A DNA stretch of 64,000 nt from the NCBI RefSeq assembly GCF_006483455.1, contig NZ_PPPU01000004.1, positions 1 through 64,000 of the forward strand, written 5' to 3'. The notes under the pieces were generated by a model, which worked only from the letters and a program-made list of their open reading frames with translations, was not told the origin of the DNA and did not search any database. The position numbers were made by a program, and so were the translations under genes. Below are positions 55,767 to 64,000 of this stretch, piece after piece. Numbering within the stretch: position 1 is the first letter of the stretch; the number at the start of each line of letters is the position of its first letter. The stretch comes from Methylomonas koyamae (GTDB lineage: Bacteria > Pseudomonadota > Gammaproteobacteria > Methylococcales > Methylomonadaceae).

Positions 55767-56761
55767 CGCTGATCACCGAAGAACATCCGTTCGCCGAATT
55801 CATCAAAATCCTCGGCAAGGGTAAAAAAGGCGCCCGGCCGCTGACGCAGGACGAGGCCTACCGGGCGATGAAAATGATCCTGGCCGACGGCCAGGTCGAG
55901 CCGATCCAGCTTGGCGCGTTCCTGATGCTGATGCGGGTCAAGGAAGAAACCTGCGAGGAATTGGCCGGTTTCGTTGCGGCGGCGCGGGAAAGTTTCGCCT
56001 TCGACAACAAAGTGGCGGTGGACCTGGACTGGTCGTCTTATGCCGGCAAACGCCGACACCTGCCGTGGTTTTTGCTGTCCACCTTGCTGCTGGCCGAAAA
56101 CGGCGTCAAAGTGTTCATGCACGGTGCCGGCGGCCATACTCAAGGCCGGCTGTACACCGAAAACGTGCTGCGGGCGCTGGGCATCGACGCCGCCCAGTCG
56201 ATCGCCGAAGCCGGCCAACAAATCGAACGCACCAACTTCAGCTACCTGTCGCTGGAGTACATCTGCCAGAAACTGTACGACATGATCAATCTGCGGCCGG
56301 TGATGGGCTTGCGCTCGCCGGTGCATACTTTGGTCAGATTATTGAATCCGTTCGACGCCACCGCCAGCATTCAAGGCATTTTCCATCCCAGCTACCGCCA
56401 GGTGCACCAAAAGGCCGCGCTGCTGCTCGATCAACAACACATGGCGGTGTTGAAAGGCGAGGGCGGCGAAACCGAACGCAACCCCGACGTCGAGTGTCTG
56501 GTGCAAAGCGTGCACGGCGGCGAACTCAGCGACGAAACCTGGCCGGCGTTGTTCGAACGCCGCCACATGAAAGCCGAATCGCTGGAGCCGCAGCTATTGG
56601 CCCAAGTCTGGCGCGGCGAACTGGATGACGAATTCGGCCAGGCTACCGTGATCGGCACCGCCGCCATCGCCTTGAAATTATTGGGCAAGGCCGACGATCA
56701 AGCGCAGGCCGAAGCCCTGGCCGCCCAATTCTGGGCCGCGCGCGACCGCAACCGGTTTTAA
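55763..56761 (+). CDS. YbiB-like protein of the anthranilate phosphoribosyltransferase fold
   Basis: A 332 aa protein resembling TrpD in fold ([72 protein letters not shown]). E. coli YbiB, the studied member, binds nucleic acid and lacks phosphoribosyltransferase activity, so this is probably not a second TrpD. The true TrpD is at 62389-63405. It overlaps ctaB by 4 bases. Confidence 0.82.
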   Translation: MTLITEEHPFAEFIKILGKGKKGARPLTQDEAYRAMKMILADGQVEPIQLGAFLMLMRVKEETCEELAGFVAAARESFAFDNKVAVDLDWSSYAGKRRHLPWFLLSTLLLAENGVKVFMHGAGGHTQGRLYTENVLRALGIDAAQSIAEAGQQIERTNFSYLSLEYICQKLYDMINLRPVMGLRSPVHTLVRLLNPFDATASIQGIFHPSYRQVHQKAALLLDQQHMAVLKGEGGETERNPDVECLVQSVHGGELSDETWPALFERRHMKAESLEPQLLAQVWRGELDDEFGQATVIGTAAIALKLLGKADDQAQAEALAAQFWAARDRNRF

Positions 56762-56801
56762 GCCCCCACCCCTGCGCCCCACGCGCAATCCGCAACTGAA
56801 C

Positions 56802-58034
56802 ATGTTAGACGGCCCTAGCGCAAGCGTCGCCATCGTCGGTGCCGGCCCTGCCGGCCTGATGGCTGCCGAGGTACTAAGCCGGGCCGGGGTCAAGGTCAGC
56901 GTCTACGACGCGATGCCGTCGGCCGGACGCAAATTCCTGATGGCCGGCAAAGGCGGCATGAACATCACCCACGCCGAAGCCTTCGACACCTTTGTGACCC
57001 GCTACCCCGCGCGCCGCGCCGAACTGGAACCGATACTCAAAGCCTTTACCCCGGACGATTTACGGGCCTGGATCAACCAGCTTGGTATCGATACCTTCGT
57101 CGGCAGTTCCGGCCGCGTGTTTCCGACCGAAATGAAAGCCGCGCCGTTGCTGCGCGCCTGGCTGCATCGACTGAGAAGCGGCGGCGTGCAATTCAAAATG
57201 CGCCACCGTTGGCTGGGCTGGGCGGACGGCGGGTTGCGCTTCGCCACGCCGGACGGCGAACGCTTGATTCATGCCGACGCGACGGTATTGGCACTAGGCG
57301 GCGGTAGCTGGCCGCAACTGGGCTCGACCGGGGCCTGGACCGAAATTCTGGCCGAACGCGGCATCGGCTTGTCGCCGCTCCGCCCGGCCAACTGCGGCTT
57401 CGAAACCCGCTGGAGCGACGTGTTCCGCCAACGCGGCGCCGGCCAACCGCTCAAATCGGTGGTCGCGAGTTTTCGCAACGAAAGCGGCGAAACTTTCAGT
57501 CAGCAAGGCGAACTGACCGTCGCCGACTACGGCCTGGAAGGCGGCTTGATCTACGCCCTGTCGGCGCCGCTGCGCGACGCAATCGCCTCTGCCGGTTCGG
57601 CGACGCTGTGGCTGGATTTATTGCCGGACCGCAGTCCGGAAAACATCGTCGAACGCCTGGCAAAACCGCGCGGTAAGGACAGCCTGAGCAACCACCTGCG
57701 CAAACGGCTCGGCATCGACGGCGTCAAAACCCTACTGCTTCGGGAAGTATTAACCGCCGACAAAATGAATGACCCGGCGCAACTGGCCGCCGCGCTCAAA
57801 GCCCTGCCGATTCAATTACACCGACCGCGCCCGATCGCAGAAGCCATCAGCACTGCCGGCGGCGTCGAATTCGCCGAACTGGATCAAAGCCTGATGCTGC
57901 GCAAACTGCCCGGCGTATTCTGCGCCGGCGAAATGCTGGATTGGGAAGCGCCGACCGGTGGGTATTTGTTGACGGCTTGTATGGCTAGCGGGCGGATGGC
58001 GGGAATGGGTGTGGACGAGTGGTTGAAATCGTAA
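56802..58034 (+). CDS. NAD(P)/FAD-dependent oxidoreductase, HI0933/TIGR03862-like flavoprotein
   Basis: A 410 aa flavoprotein of the YhiN/HI0933 family. FAD-binding motif VAIVGAGPAGLMAAEVLS at residues 6-23; KFLMAGKGGMNITH near 43 and GSSGRVFPTEMKA near 104 are typical of this group; FCAGEMLDWEAPTGGYLL near 373 closes the FAD site. The substrate is unknown. It stands 40 bases after the YbiB-like gene on the same strand. Confidence 0.85.
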   Translation: MLDGPSASVAIVGAGPAGLMAAEVLSRAGVKVSVYDAMPSAGRKFLMAGKGGMNITHAEAFDTFVTRYPARRAELEPILKAFTPDDLRAWINQLGIDTFVGSSGRVFPTEMKAAPLLRAWLHRLRSGGVQFKMRHRWLGWADGGLRFATPDGERLIHADATVLALGGGSWPQLGSTGAWTEILAERGIGLSPLRPANCGFETRWSDVFRQRGAGQPLKSVVASFRNESGETFSQQGELTVADYGLEGGLIYALSAPLRDAIASAGSATLWLDLLPDRSPENIVERLAKPRGKDSLSNHLRKRLGIDGVKTLLLREVLTADKMNDPAQLAAALKALPIQLHRPRPIAEAISTAGGVEFAELDQSLMLRKLPGVFCAGEMLDWEAPTGGYLLTACMASGRMAGMGVDEWLKS

Positions 58035-58142
58035 ACGGAAGTTTGGCGAAAATCTAAATTGGAGGGGGCTAGTCGCTATGCCTCCAGGTTCGTCTTTCAC
58101 AAGGAGTAACCACTCCAAATGTTCATTTTTGCCAAAACACAA

Positions 58143-58577
58143 TCAGGTTTGCCGAAGTCGTGCTGATTCCCGCAATTCTGCTATCAACCGCTGCGGCTCT
58201 TCTTGGTAGCGGCGCATGAGATCCGGTGGGGCAGCCGTATGTTTGTCATAAATGACGCTCCAACGGCTAATTTCGAGTAGCACAGGTATCAGATCGAGCG
58301 CTTTGTCCGTTAGCTCATAAAACACTTGGCGCCTGTCCTCTGGCTTATGTTTGCGGACAACAAGTCCGTCCGATTCCATTTTCTTTAGTCGCGAAGCCAG
58401 AATATTAGTTGCTATACCTTCTTTCGAAGTCATCAACTCGCGATAGTGCCGCTTCCCGCTTAACATCAAATCACGTAGTACGATCAACGTCCATCGGTCT
58501 CCGAACGCTTCAAGGGCATAATCAATTGGGCATCTATTTTCTAACTTAGATTCGGACACTTGGCTTTTTACTTGCAT
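58143..58577 (-). CDS. HxlR family transcriptional regulator
   Basis: A 144 aa winged-helix regulator. CPIDYALEAFGDRWTLIVLR is the HxlR signature with a cysteine that may sense electrophiles or redox; LASRLKKMESDGLV is the recognition region. It diverges from the MAPEG-like gene across 89 bases, so it probably controls it. GC content is lower than in the neighbouring core genes, hinting at transfer. Confidence 0.9.
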   Translation of the reverse strand: MQVKSQVSESKLENRCPIDYALEAFGDRWTLIVLRDLMLSGKRHYRELMTSKEGIATNILASRLKKMESDGLVVRKHKPEDRRQVFYELTDKALDLIPVLLEISRWSVIYDKHTAAPPDLMRRYQEEPQRLIAELRESARLRQT

Positions 58578-58666
58578 TTCACAACTGATTTAGGATAATT
58601 GATTGCGTTATGCAAGTATATCAACCAAAACCCACTTCACAAACCATGCTCGCAAGGAACTCGTAA

Positions 58667-59215
58667 ATGTCACCAATAAAACCCACCTCCCCCGATATCT
58701 CTTTGTTTCGGACATACTCTGCCCCTGGCGTCATTGTCGGCTCTACCGTAGCATGGCTATTCTGGGTATTAGCCGGCGAATATCATTCCGTCCGACCAGA
58801 ACTACTCATTCCCCCAATGGCGGCGCTCTTTACCCTTACGGCCGTGGTGTGGCTAATTATGGTCGTTGCGCGCAATGTTGCGGTTATTCGAGGGCTTGCA
58901 TCGATCAGGTACTTCGCGGATTACAAGTCGGATATTCCAGTGGATGATCAATTTGAGCGTCCCGCGCGAACTTTTAATAACCTGACGCAAGTGCCACCGC
59001 TTTTTTATATTATTTGTCTATTGATGCTTATAGTGAAAGAAGCAGACAATACTCAAATCGCTCTCGCCTGGGCATTTGTGATACTCAGGTATGCTCATGC
59101 GTCTATTTATTTGGCGGTAAATTGGGTGCCATATCGCTTCGCTGCCTGGGCTGCGAGTTGCATCATTCTCGCCACACTTTGGTTTCGCTTTGTAATGATG
59201 GTCGAGTTTGGCTGA
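58667..59215 (+). CDS. MAPEG-like membrane protein
   Basis: A 182 aa protein with four hydrophobic helices (about 24-42, 47-66, 108-128, 150-178). RPARTFNNLTQVPPLFYI and FVILRYAHASIYLAVNW match the pattern of MAPEG proteins, a membrane family that often binds glutathione. Catalytic activity is not evident. It is opposite the HxlR regulator, an arrangement often seen for genes of detoxification. Confidence 0.7.
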   Translation: MSPIKPTSPDISLFRTYSAPGVIVGSTVAWLFWVLAGEYHSVRPELLIPPMAALFTLTAVVWLIMVVARNVAVIRGLASIRYFADYKSDIPVDDQFERPARTFNNLTQVPPLFYIICLLMLIVKEADNTQIALAWAFVILRYAHASIYLAVNWVPYRFAAWAASCIILATLWFRFVMMVEFG

Positions 59216-59264
59216 GCTTCGATGAAATCCGGGTCACCTGCGCTGGTAGGATCAACAAAGTATC

Positions 59265-59749
59265 ATCGTACGCATGTTATTCGCTCCTACGATTACGCTG
59301 GCCAATCCAGAGCCTCGGACTCTCGCTTTCTACGATGAAAATCCCGTTCACGATCGTCTTTGTAGCTGTAGCATCAACGGTTTCGGCGGCGTCCTTCGAC
59401 TGCACGAAGGCGATAAGCCGGATCGAAAAGCGGATTTGCGATGATCCAGTCCTCAGCAAGCTTGATTCAGTGTTGGCAGACAATTACTCGTCGATGATCG
59501 AAGCTGATTTCGGCGGCTCGAAGGCAGATCTCAAGGCAGAGCAGCGCTCCTGGATGGCCAAGCGGAATACCTGTAAAGACCGCGGATGCCTGATTGAGGC
59601 GTATCGACTGAGAATCGACCAAACGTGTGAATACGGGGTGATATCCGGAGCTCACCCGGTATGTGTTTATGCCGACGACGTTAATTTTCAGGAAGGGATG
59701 CGGCTACCGGACCCAAACGAGCCCAATTAGCAAAATCGTACGCATCTTA
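59265..59749. repeat. direct repeats flanking the LprI-like gene
   Basis: ATCGTACGCATGTTA (59265-59279) and ATCGTACGCATCTTA (59735-59749) agree at 14 of 15 positions and bracket the LprI-like gene at 59335-59730. They may be the marks of an insertion or of a duplicated segment. The stretch 59750-60019 has no gene. Confidence 0.5.
59335..59730 (+). CDS. LprI-like (DUF1311) exported protein
   Basis: A 131 aa protein with a signal peptide (cleavage after VSA near residue 18). The mature part has the LprI pattern: SFDCTKAISRIEKRICDDP, then LKAEQRSWMAKRNTCKD and CLIEAYRLRI. Cysteines probably form disulfides. Family members inhibit lysozymes or have unknown roles. It lies in a patch flanked by short direct repeats. 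The ATG at 59335 is chosen because it precedes a good signal. Confidence 0.75.
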   Translation: MKIPFTIVFVAVASTVSAASFDCTKAISRIEKRICDDPVLSKLDSVLADNYSSMIEADFGGSKADLKAEQRSWMAKRNTCKDRGCLIEAYRLRIDQTCEYGVISGAHPVCVYADDVNFQEGMRLPDPNEPN

Positions 59750-60019
59750 ATTTCGTTCGGGCGATCCGCTGGCGGCTTGTTTTGCCGGAATAAGATCGGC
59801 TGGTATTGGCTTAGCCGAATGGTTGCAGGCGTGACCGGAAGATATTGCTTACGGACCTGGTCTTAAGCAACCTAATGCAGCCGATAGCCAATGCCAAAAT
59901 TCTTGTCACTCCCCGGTTCCTGCGGCCGGGCATTGACATAGTAAAAAAACCTTCCTTACAGGTTAACCACGGACAAGGCCCGCCGCCTAGCCTTGTCCGT
60001 GGTGCGAACGGCTTATGCT
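59750..60019. other. intergenic stretch with terminator
   Basis: No gene is seen in these 270 bases. A strong hairpin at 59967-60002 is described separately. The remaining sequence has no repeat or RNA gene that I can recognise. Confidence 0.45.
59967..60002 (-). terminator. rho-independent terminator
   Basis: CCACGGACAAGGC (59967-59979) pairs with GCCTTGTCCGTGG (59990-60002). On the minus strand a T-run (GGTTTTTTT) follows about 12 bases later. It lies downstream of the interrupted PEP-CTERM gene and would end its transcript. Confidence 0.75.
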
Positions 60020-60760
60020 TTACACCTTGGCCGAACCAAACAAGCGACGTCTCACGGGATAGAGCAAACCGGATAACATCAGCAGCGATGCGGGAGGTAG
60101 TGGAACTTGGGAGACCGGTTCGACCCAGTCGACTCTTGGCTTCCGGTCGCCTAGCGCGGTCCAACTGCTACCGCCATAGGCAACTATCTGTAAATACCGT
60201 CCGGAGGCGGCAGCGAACTCAATCTCGTGGGTTTCAAAATGCGGTCCGAACCCTGACGTACCTATCCAGTCCGAGAACGTCGCTACCGGGGTTAAACTGT
60301 TGTAACTATTGCCTATGGCTGAATTTGACAGGTAAACCCAGTATTGCGCATTAGTGGCAGGCGCAACCGCGGCAGTGATCACCACTTTCGACAGGGTTTG
60401 ACTGGCCCCCATATCCGCCTGGATCCAGTGCTTGCCGTAGGTACCCGCATTCCACACTCCTCCATTGAACGCTGCCTGTGCAGAAGTACCGGGATAGGTT
60501 AAATCGGCACTGTACTGGCCGCTAGCCAAATCGGCAGCAAACGGCGAAATGATTGGCGCTGCGTTGACATCGACAGCAAGCGTTAGCAGGTTGGTGAAAA
60601 ACCATATTTGAGACGCTAATTTTGCTCAATCGAACCAACATTTAGTAGGAAATCGGCTTCATCGTCACTAAATATAGAGTCATTCAAAGCCAAAAAGAGT
60701 TTTTCACCAACCTGTTAGTCCTAATGCTGCCAGCGTCAATGAAAGGTTTTTATTGGGCAT
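60020..60760 (-). pseudogene. PEP-CTERM protein with discoidin-like domain, interrupted by a MITE
   Basis: The start codon is at 60760 with GAGGAG upstream, and the first codons read MPNKNLSLTLAALGLT, the start of a signal peptide. A 128-base element (60587-60714) plus a TTAG duplication then adds a stop. Without the element and one TTAG the frame continues through a signal peptide ending VDVNAA and a domain resembling discoidin/F5-8C (HWIQADMGASQTLSKVVI) to the end: 609 bases, 202 aa. The C-terminus has VPLPPASLLMLSGLL and RRR, the PEP-CTERM sorting tag. A part from 60529 could be translated alone but would not be secreted. Confidence 0.85.
60587..60714. mobile_element. 128-bp MITE, IS5-like termini
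   Basis: Perfect 16-base terminal inverted repeats: CAGGTTGGTGAAAAAC at 60587-60602 and its reverse complement at 60699-60714. TTAG occurs at both edges (60583-60586 and 60715-60718) as a 4-base target duplication; this fits the YTAR preference of the IS5 family. There is no transposase inside, so the element is non-autonomous. Confidence 0.9.
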
Positions 60761-61068
60761 CAAATACTCCTCAAGATATTTCGGATTGAAAGGGAACGGT
60801 TTATGGCCGGTATTTTTCTAAAAGCACAAAGGCTGGAGTATTGTCCCGAAGTCCAGCCCGCGTGGTTTGTTTTAGTAGAGCGAAGTCGTACCGGCGCTAA
60901 TTTCGTTCCGCCGATTACGCTGCACCGATCGGGGCCATCAACCAGCCAATCCTACCCCTACACTTTCAATCCCTACCTGCCGAATCCCGGCCCGGTTTGT
61001 TATCATGGGCGGCAAACGTGTTCCGGCACCGGGCGCGGCAAAACAACAATTAAAACTTGAGGAGCACC
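60761..61068. other. intergenic region upstream of fabV
   Basis: About 300 bases without a supported gene. A frame at 60803-61060 has no recognisable domain or good ribosome site. The region holds the ribosome site and probably the promoter of the PEP-CTERM gene (minus) and, near 61058-61064, GAGGAG as ribosome site of fabV. Confidence 0.5.
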
Positions 61069-62259
61069 ATGATCATCAAACCTCGCGTACGCGGCTTTAT
61101 GTGCGTCACCACCCATCCGGCCGGCTGCGCCGCCAACGTCAAACAGCAAATCGATTACGTCAAAGCCAAAGGTGCGGTCGCGGGCGGCCCGAAAAACGTG
61201 CTGGTGCTGGGCGCATCGACCGGCTACGGTCTGGCCTCGCGCATCGTTTCTGCGTTCGGTTCCGGCGCCAACACGCTGGGCGTATTCTTCGAAAAAGAAG
61301 GCACGGCCGACAAGCCCGGCAGTGCCGGCTGGTACAACTCGGCGGCGTTCCACCAATTCGCCGCAGCCGAGGGCTTGTATGCGAAAAGCATCAACGGCGA
61401 TGCCTTTTCCGACGAGATCAAACAACGCGTGATCGATGCCATCAAACAAGATATGGGCAAGGTCGATCTGGTGGTTTACAGCCTGGCCGCGCCGCGCCGT
61501 ACTCATCCCAAAACCGGCGAGGTGCATAACTCGACCTTGAAACCGATCGGCAAGGATTTGGTACAAATCGGCGTCGATACCGACAAGGAAATCATCAAGG
61601 AATTTACGCTGACTGCGGCAACTCAGGAAGAAATCGACAACACCGTCGCAGTGATGGGCGGCGAAGACTGGCAGATGTGGATCGATGCGCTGGCCGCAGC
61701 CGGCGTACTGGCGGACGGCGCCAAAACCACCGCCTTTACCTATCTGGGCGAAAAAGTCACCTGGGACATTTACTGGGACGGCACCATCGGCGCGGCGAAA
61801 AAAGACCTGGACAAACGCGTGATCGACATCCGCGCCAAATTGGCCGCCATCGGCGGCGATGCCCGCGTCTCGGTATTGAAAGCGGTGGTGACTCAGGCCA
61901 GCGCGGCGATTCCGGTGATGCCGTTGTATCTGGCGCTACTGTTCAAAGTGATGAAGGCGCAAGGCACGCACGAAGGCTGCATCGAACAGGTCGACGGCCT
62001 GTTCCGCGACAGCCTGTACAACGACGCGCCGATTCTGGACAGCGAAGGCCGCCTGCGCGCCGATTTGAAGGAACTCGATCCGAAAGTGCAGGACGAGGTC
62101 AGCCAACTGTGGCCGCAAGTCACCAGCGAAAACCTGAACCAACTTAGCGACTTCGCCGGCTACAAGCACGAGTTCCTGAAGTTGTTCGGTTTCGAAGTCG
62201 AAGGCGTGGATTACGACGCCGACGTGAACCCGGAAATGCCAATCGAGAACATGGGCTAA
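61069..62259 (+). CDS. fabV: enoyl-[ACP] reductase (trans-2-enoyl-CoA reductase) FabV
   Basis: A 396 aa NADH-dependent enzyme of fatty acid synthesis, last step of the elongation cycle; FabV is resistant to triclosan. Features: [19 protein letters not shown] near the N-terminus, [17 protein letters not shown] for NAD, the Tyr-x8-Lys active site seen as [17 protein letters not shown] is C-terminal and [20 protein letters not shown]-like [17 protein letters not shown] holds the catalytic region. The ATG at 61069 has GGAG upstream; [10 protein letters not shown] is the family start. It is monocistronic with a 129-base gap before trpD. Confidence 0.95.
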   Translation: MIIKPRVRGFMCVTTHPAGCAANVKQQIDYVKAKGAVAGGPKNVLVLGASTGYGLASRIVSAFGSGANTLGVFFEKEGTADKPGSAGWYNSAAFHQFAAAEGLYAKSINGDAFSDEIKQRVIDAIKQDMGKVDLVVYSLAAPRRTHPKTGEVHNSTLKPIGKDLVQIGVDTDKEIIKEFTLTAATQEEIDNTVAVMGGEDWQMWIDALAAAGVLADGAKTTAFTYLGEKVTWDIYWDGTIGAAKKDLDKRVIDIRAKLAAIGGDARVSVLKAVVTQASAAIPVMPLYLALLFKVMKAQGTHEGCIEQVDGLFRDSLYNDAPILDSEGRLRADLKELDPKVQDEVSQLWPQVTSENLNQLSDFAGYKHEFLKLFGFEVEGVDYDADVNPEMPIENMG

Positions 62260-62388
62260 TCACGCAGGCCGGAATCAGTTCGCCTGGCGCCAGCCAGGGC
62301 GGACCTTTCCGGCAAGCACACCGAAAGTATCCGGTCTCGCCCACGCCGTAACGGATGTAACCCGATCCACACCATTTCGAAGCCAATC

Positions 62389-63405
62389 ATGTCCATCCAA
62401 ACCACGCTGCAAAAACTGCTCGACCGTCAGGATCTCAGCGCCGAAGAAATGAGCGCCGCGATGCGGGCGATGATGAACGGCGAGCTGACCGACGCCCAAA
62501 TCGCCGGCTTTTTGATCGCCTTACGCTGCAAGGGCGAAACGGTCGACGAAATCGCCGCAGCGGTCGGCGTGTTACGCGAATTGGTGCGCAATGTACCTAT
62601 CAACGGCGAGCACGTCATCGACACTTGCGGCACCGGCGGCGACGGCGCCAACACCTTCAATATTTCGACCACAGCGGCTTTCGTGGTGGCGGCGGCCGGC
62701 GGCAAGGTCGCCAAGCACGGCAACCGCTCGGTCTCCAGTTGCTGCGGCAGCGCCGATTTGTTGGAACTGGCCGGGGTCAATCTGGAGCTGCCGGCCGAGC
62801 GGGTGGCGCAATGCGTCAACGACATCGGTGTCGGTTTTCTGTTCGCCGCTAAGCACCACAGCGCGGTACGCCACACCGTCAAGGCCCGCAAGGAAATGGG
62901 CGTGCGCACCTTGTTCAATCTGATCGGTCCGCTGTCCAATCCAGCCAACGCCCCGCACCAGCTGATCGGCGTATTCGACAAACAATGGCTGGTGCCGGTC
63001 GCCGAAGTCTTGAAGCGCCTGGGTAGCCGCCACGTGCTGGTGGTGCATGCTCGCGACGGCCTCGACGAAATCAGCATCGCCGCACCGACCGATGTGGCCG
63101 AACTGGTCGACGGCATCATTCATACCTACACCATCACGCCGGAGCAATTCGGTTTGCAGCGCGCCAAGCTGGAGACCTTATCGATTGGCTGCGCGGCAGA
63201 CAGCCTGGCAATCGTCAAAGCGGTGCTGAACAACCAACCCGGCCCGGCCCGCGACATCGTCGCCCTGAACGCCGGCGCCGCAATCTACGCCGCCGACCTG
63301 ACCGATTCGCTGGATGCCGGTATTCGGCGGGCGCATCAGGTGTTGGCGGATGGGAGTGCGTTGGCTAAGTTTGAGGCTTTGATTGGGTATTCCGAAACCG
63401 GTTAA
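62389..63405 (+). CDS. trpD: anthranilate phosphoribosyltransferase TrpD
   Basis: A 338 aa enzyme that joins anthranilate and PRPP in tryptophan synthesis. The PRPP-binding [17 protein letters not shown] is near residue 79; [18 protein letters not shown] follows; the anthranilate tunnel has [20 protein letters not shown]. No trpG or trpC is in the window; they may be elsewhere. It stands downstream of fabV and upstream of the toxin-antitoxin pair. Confidence 0.96.
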   Translation: MSIQTTLQKLLDRQDLSAEEMSAAMRAMMNGELTDAQIAGFLIALRCKGETVDEIAAAVGVLRELVRNVPINGEHVIDTCGTGGDGANTFNISTTAAFVVAAAGGKVAKHGNRSVSSCCGSADLLELAGVNLELPAERVAQCVNDIGVGFLFAAKHHSAVRHTVKARKEMGVRTLFNLIGPLSNPANAPHQLIGVFDKQWLVPVAEVLKRLGSRHVLVVHARDGLDEISIAAPTDVAELVDGIIHTYTITPEQFGLQRAKLETLSIGCAADSLAIVKAVLNNQPGPARDIVALNAGAAIYAADLTDSLDAGIRRAHQVLADGSALAKFEALIGYSETG

Positions 63406-63409
63406 AGTA

Positions 63410-63438
63410 TTGACGCGATGTAATCGTTCGATTACATT
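63410..63438 (+). promoter_or_regulatory. sigma70 promoter with palindromic operator for toxin-antitoxin pair
   Basis: TTGACG (63410-63415) and TACATT (63433-63438) have the ideal 17-base spacing. Between and over them lies a perfect palindrome TGTAATCG-TT-CGATTACA (63419-63436), a good operator for the toxin-antitoxin complex. The toxin ATG is only 7 bases after the -10 box, so transcription should start at or next to the start codon. Confidence 0.8.
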
Positions 63439-63444
63439 TTCTGC

Positions 63445-63741
63445 ATGTACACGATCAAACAACTCCCCGCATTCAGCGAATGGCTGTTTGGCTTGAAAGA
63501 TGGATTGACGCACCGCCGGTTGGCGCGCCGACTGGAAAAAGCCCAACAAGGCAATCTCGGCGACGTGAAAGCGGTAGGCGAGGGTGTTTTTGAAATGCGT
63601 GAACATTTCGGTCCCGGCTGGCGAATGTACTACGTGCAGCGGGGCGAGGTGTTGATTGTGATGCTGGGCGGCGGCGATAAATCCAGTCAGGCTGCCGATA
63701 TTACCAAAGCTCAGCGCCTAGCCGCGTTGTTGGAGGACTGA
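63445..63741 (+). CDS. RelE/ParE-type addiction-module toxin
   Basis: A 98 aa toxin of the HigB/RelE superfamily (the group called addiction-module killer protein). Patterns: FSEWLFGLKDG, RLARRLEKAQQGNLGDVKAVGEGVFEMR (split over residues 25-52) and GPGWRMYYVQ, then VLIVMLGGGDKSSQ. The start fits family members closely. It has almost no leader: the -10 box lies 7 bases upstream. The antitoxin gene follows by 3 bases. The target is likely ribosome-bound mRNA. Confidence 0.9.
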   Translation: MYTIKQLPAFSEWLFGLKDGLTHRRLARRLEKAQQGNLGDVKAVGEGVFEMREHFGPGWRMYYVQRGEVLIVMLGGGDKSSQAADITKAQRLAALLED

Positions 63742-63744
63742 ATC

Positions 63745-64000
63745 ATGAATGAAAAAATCAAAATCGCCGACTTACCCGTGTTTGACATTACCGAACATCT
63801 GGATAGCGATCAAGCCATTGCCGAGTACCTGACCGTGGTTCTGGAAGAAGGTGATCCGGCGGCCTTGGCTCATGCACTCGGCAGCATTGCCAGAGCGCGA
63901 GGCATGACCGAAATTGCCAATGCCGCCGGCATCAGCCGCGAGGCTTTGTATAAAGCCTTGCGTGCCGACGCCCAACCCCGCTTCGAGACTATCGCCAAAG
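63745..64000 (+). CDS. addiction-module antidote protein (HTH), partial
   Basis: The first 85 codons of the antitoxin of the pair; the gene runs off the window. It begins MNEKIKIADLPVFDITEHL, then EYLTVVLEEGDPAALAHALG and an HTH of the Xre type in MTEIANAAGISREALYKAL. It should bind the palindrome at 63419-63436 and neutralise the toxin. The start codon overlaps no other gene and lies 3 bases after the toxin stop. Confidence 0.88.
   Translation, partial: MNEKIKIADLPVFDITEHLDSDQAIAEYLTVVLEEGDPAALAHALGSIARARGMTEIANAAGISREALYKALRADAQPRFETIAK

Noticed and set aside
55763-56761. Second anthranilate phosphoribosyltransferase
   Set aside because: It has the fold but not the exact PRPP motif (DTCGTGGDG) of TrpD and fits YbiB better.
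60803-61060. An 85-codon frame upstream of fabV
   Set aside because: No domain, no good ribosome site, and odd composition; it covers the promoter area of fabV.

Overview
The window looks like chromosome of a gammaproteobacterium with GC around 55-60 %, most plausibly a Methylococcales (Methylomonas-like) methanotroph. The evidence is the aroK-aroB-damX-hemE order, a hopanoid-type RND transporter, PEP-CTERM exported proteins, CopC proteins and several TonB/HupE metal-uptake genes. The genus is inference; no marker gene fixes it. I found no rRNA, tRNA or CRISPR array.

Layout. 158-4869: shikimate genes (aroK, aroB), the SPOR-domain division protein damX, hemE and a YjbQ-family gene. 4880-9166: a DUF411 metal-binding protein, then a wbpV-wbpL-wbpM-like module for O-antigen or capsule initiation, joined by 4-base overlaps. 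9163-16381 (minus): a membrane methyltransferase, motB-motA, an HpnN-like RND protein, a Ca2+/Na+ exchanger and uppP. 16662-19832: a kinase/ATPase fusion, a zinc alcohol dehydrogenase and an unknown exported protein with a strong terminator.

19937-22089 is a small AT-richer accessory patch. It holds the tail of a TonB-dependent receptor, a decayed REP-type transposase, and two minus-strand genes (a HEPN protein and a P-loop protein) separated by what looks like an integron attC site.

22090-37881 is the most interesting block, a metal-handling island. It has NikR, four HupE/UreJ-type permeases (two with EF-hand-like loops in a periplasmic domain), a TonB-dependent receptor, a TonB, two CopC proteins (one without its histidine ligands), two paralogous anchored periplasmic proteins, a CxxCH lipoprotein and an Asp-box propeller lipoprotein with a CSCC motif. 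A palindrome between nikR and the first hupE is a candidate operator. A broken response regulator joined to another receptor tail lies in the middle. The likely working model is TonB-driven import of nickel, or of cobalt or copper, across the outer membrane, periplasmic handling by the CopC-like proteins, and inner-membrane entry through HupE.

37990-44434: a QseBC-type two-component pair, small Fe-S and HicAB genes, a fused thiS-thiG, aroG and an RMD1-family gene. 44660-50025: a PEP-CTERM protein, then a cobalamin operon (btuB-btuM-cbiB-cobD) under a cobalamin riboswitch. 50288-58034: GNAT, ferredoxin, coaD, rsmD, an M16 peptidase pair, ctaB, a YbiB-like gene and a flavoprotein. 58143-60760: a second accessory patch with an HxlR regulator, a MAPEG-like protein, an LprI-like protein between short direct repeats, and a PEP-CTERM gene interrupted by a 128-bp MITE. 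61069-64000: fabV, trpD and a RelE-type toxin-antitoxin pair whose toxin transcript is probably leaderless; the antitoxin runs off the window.
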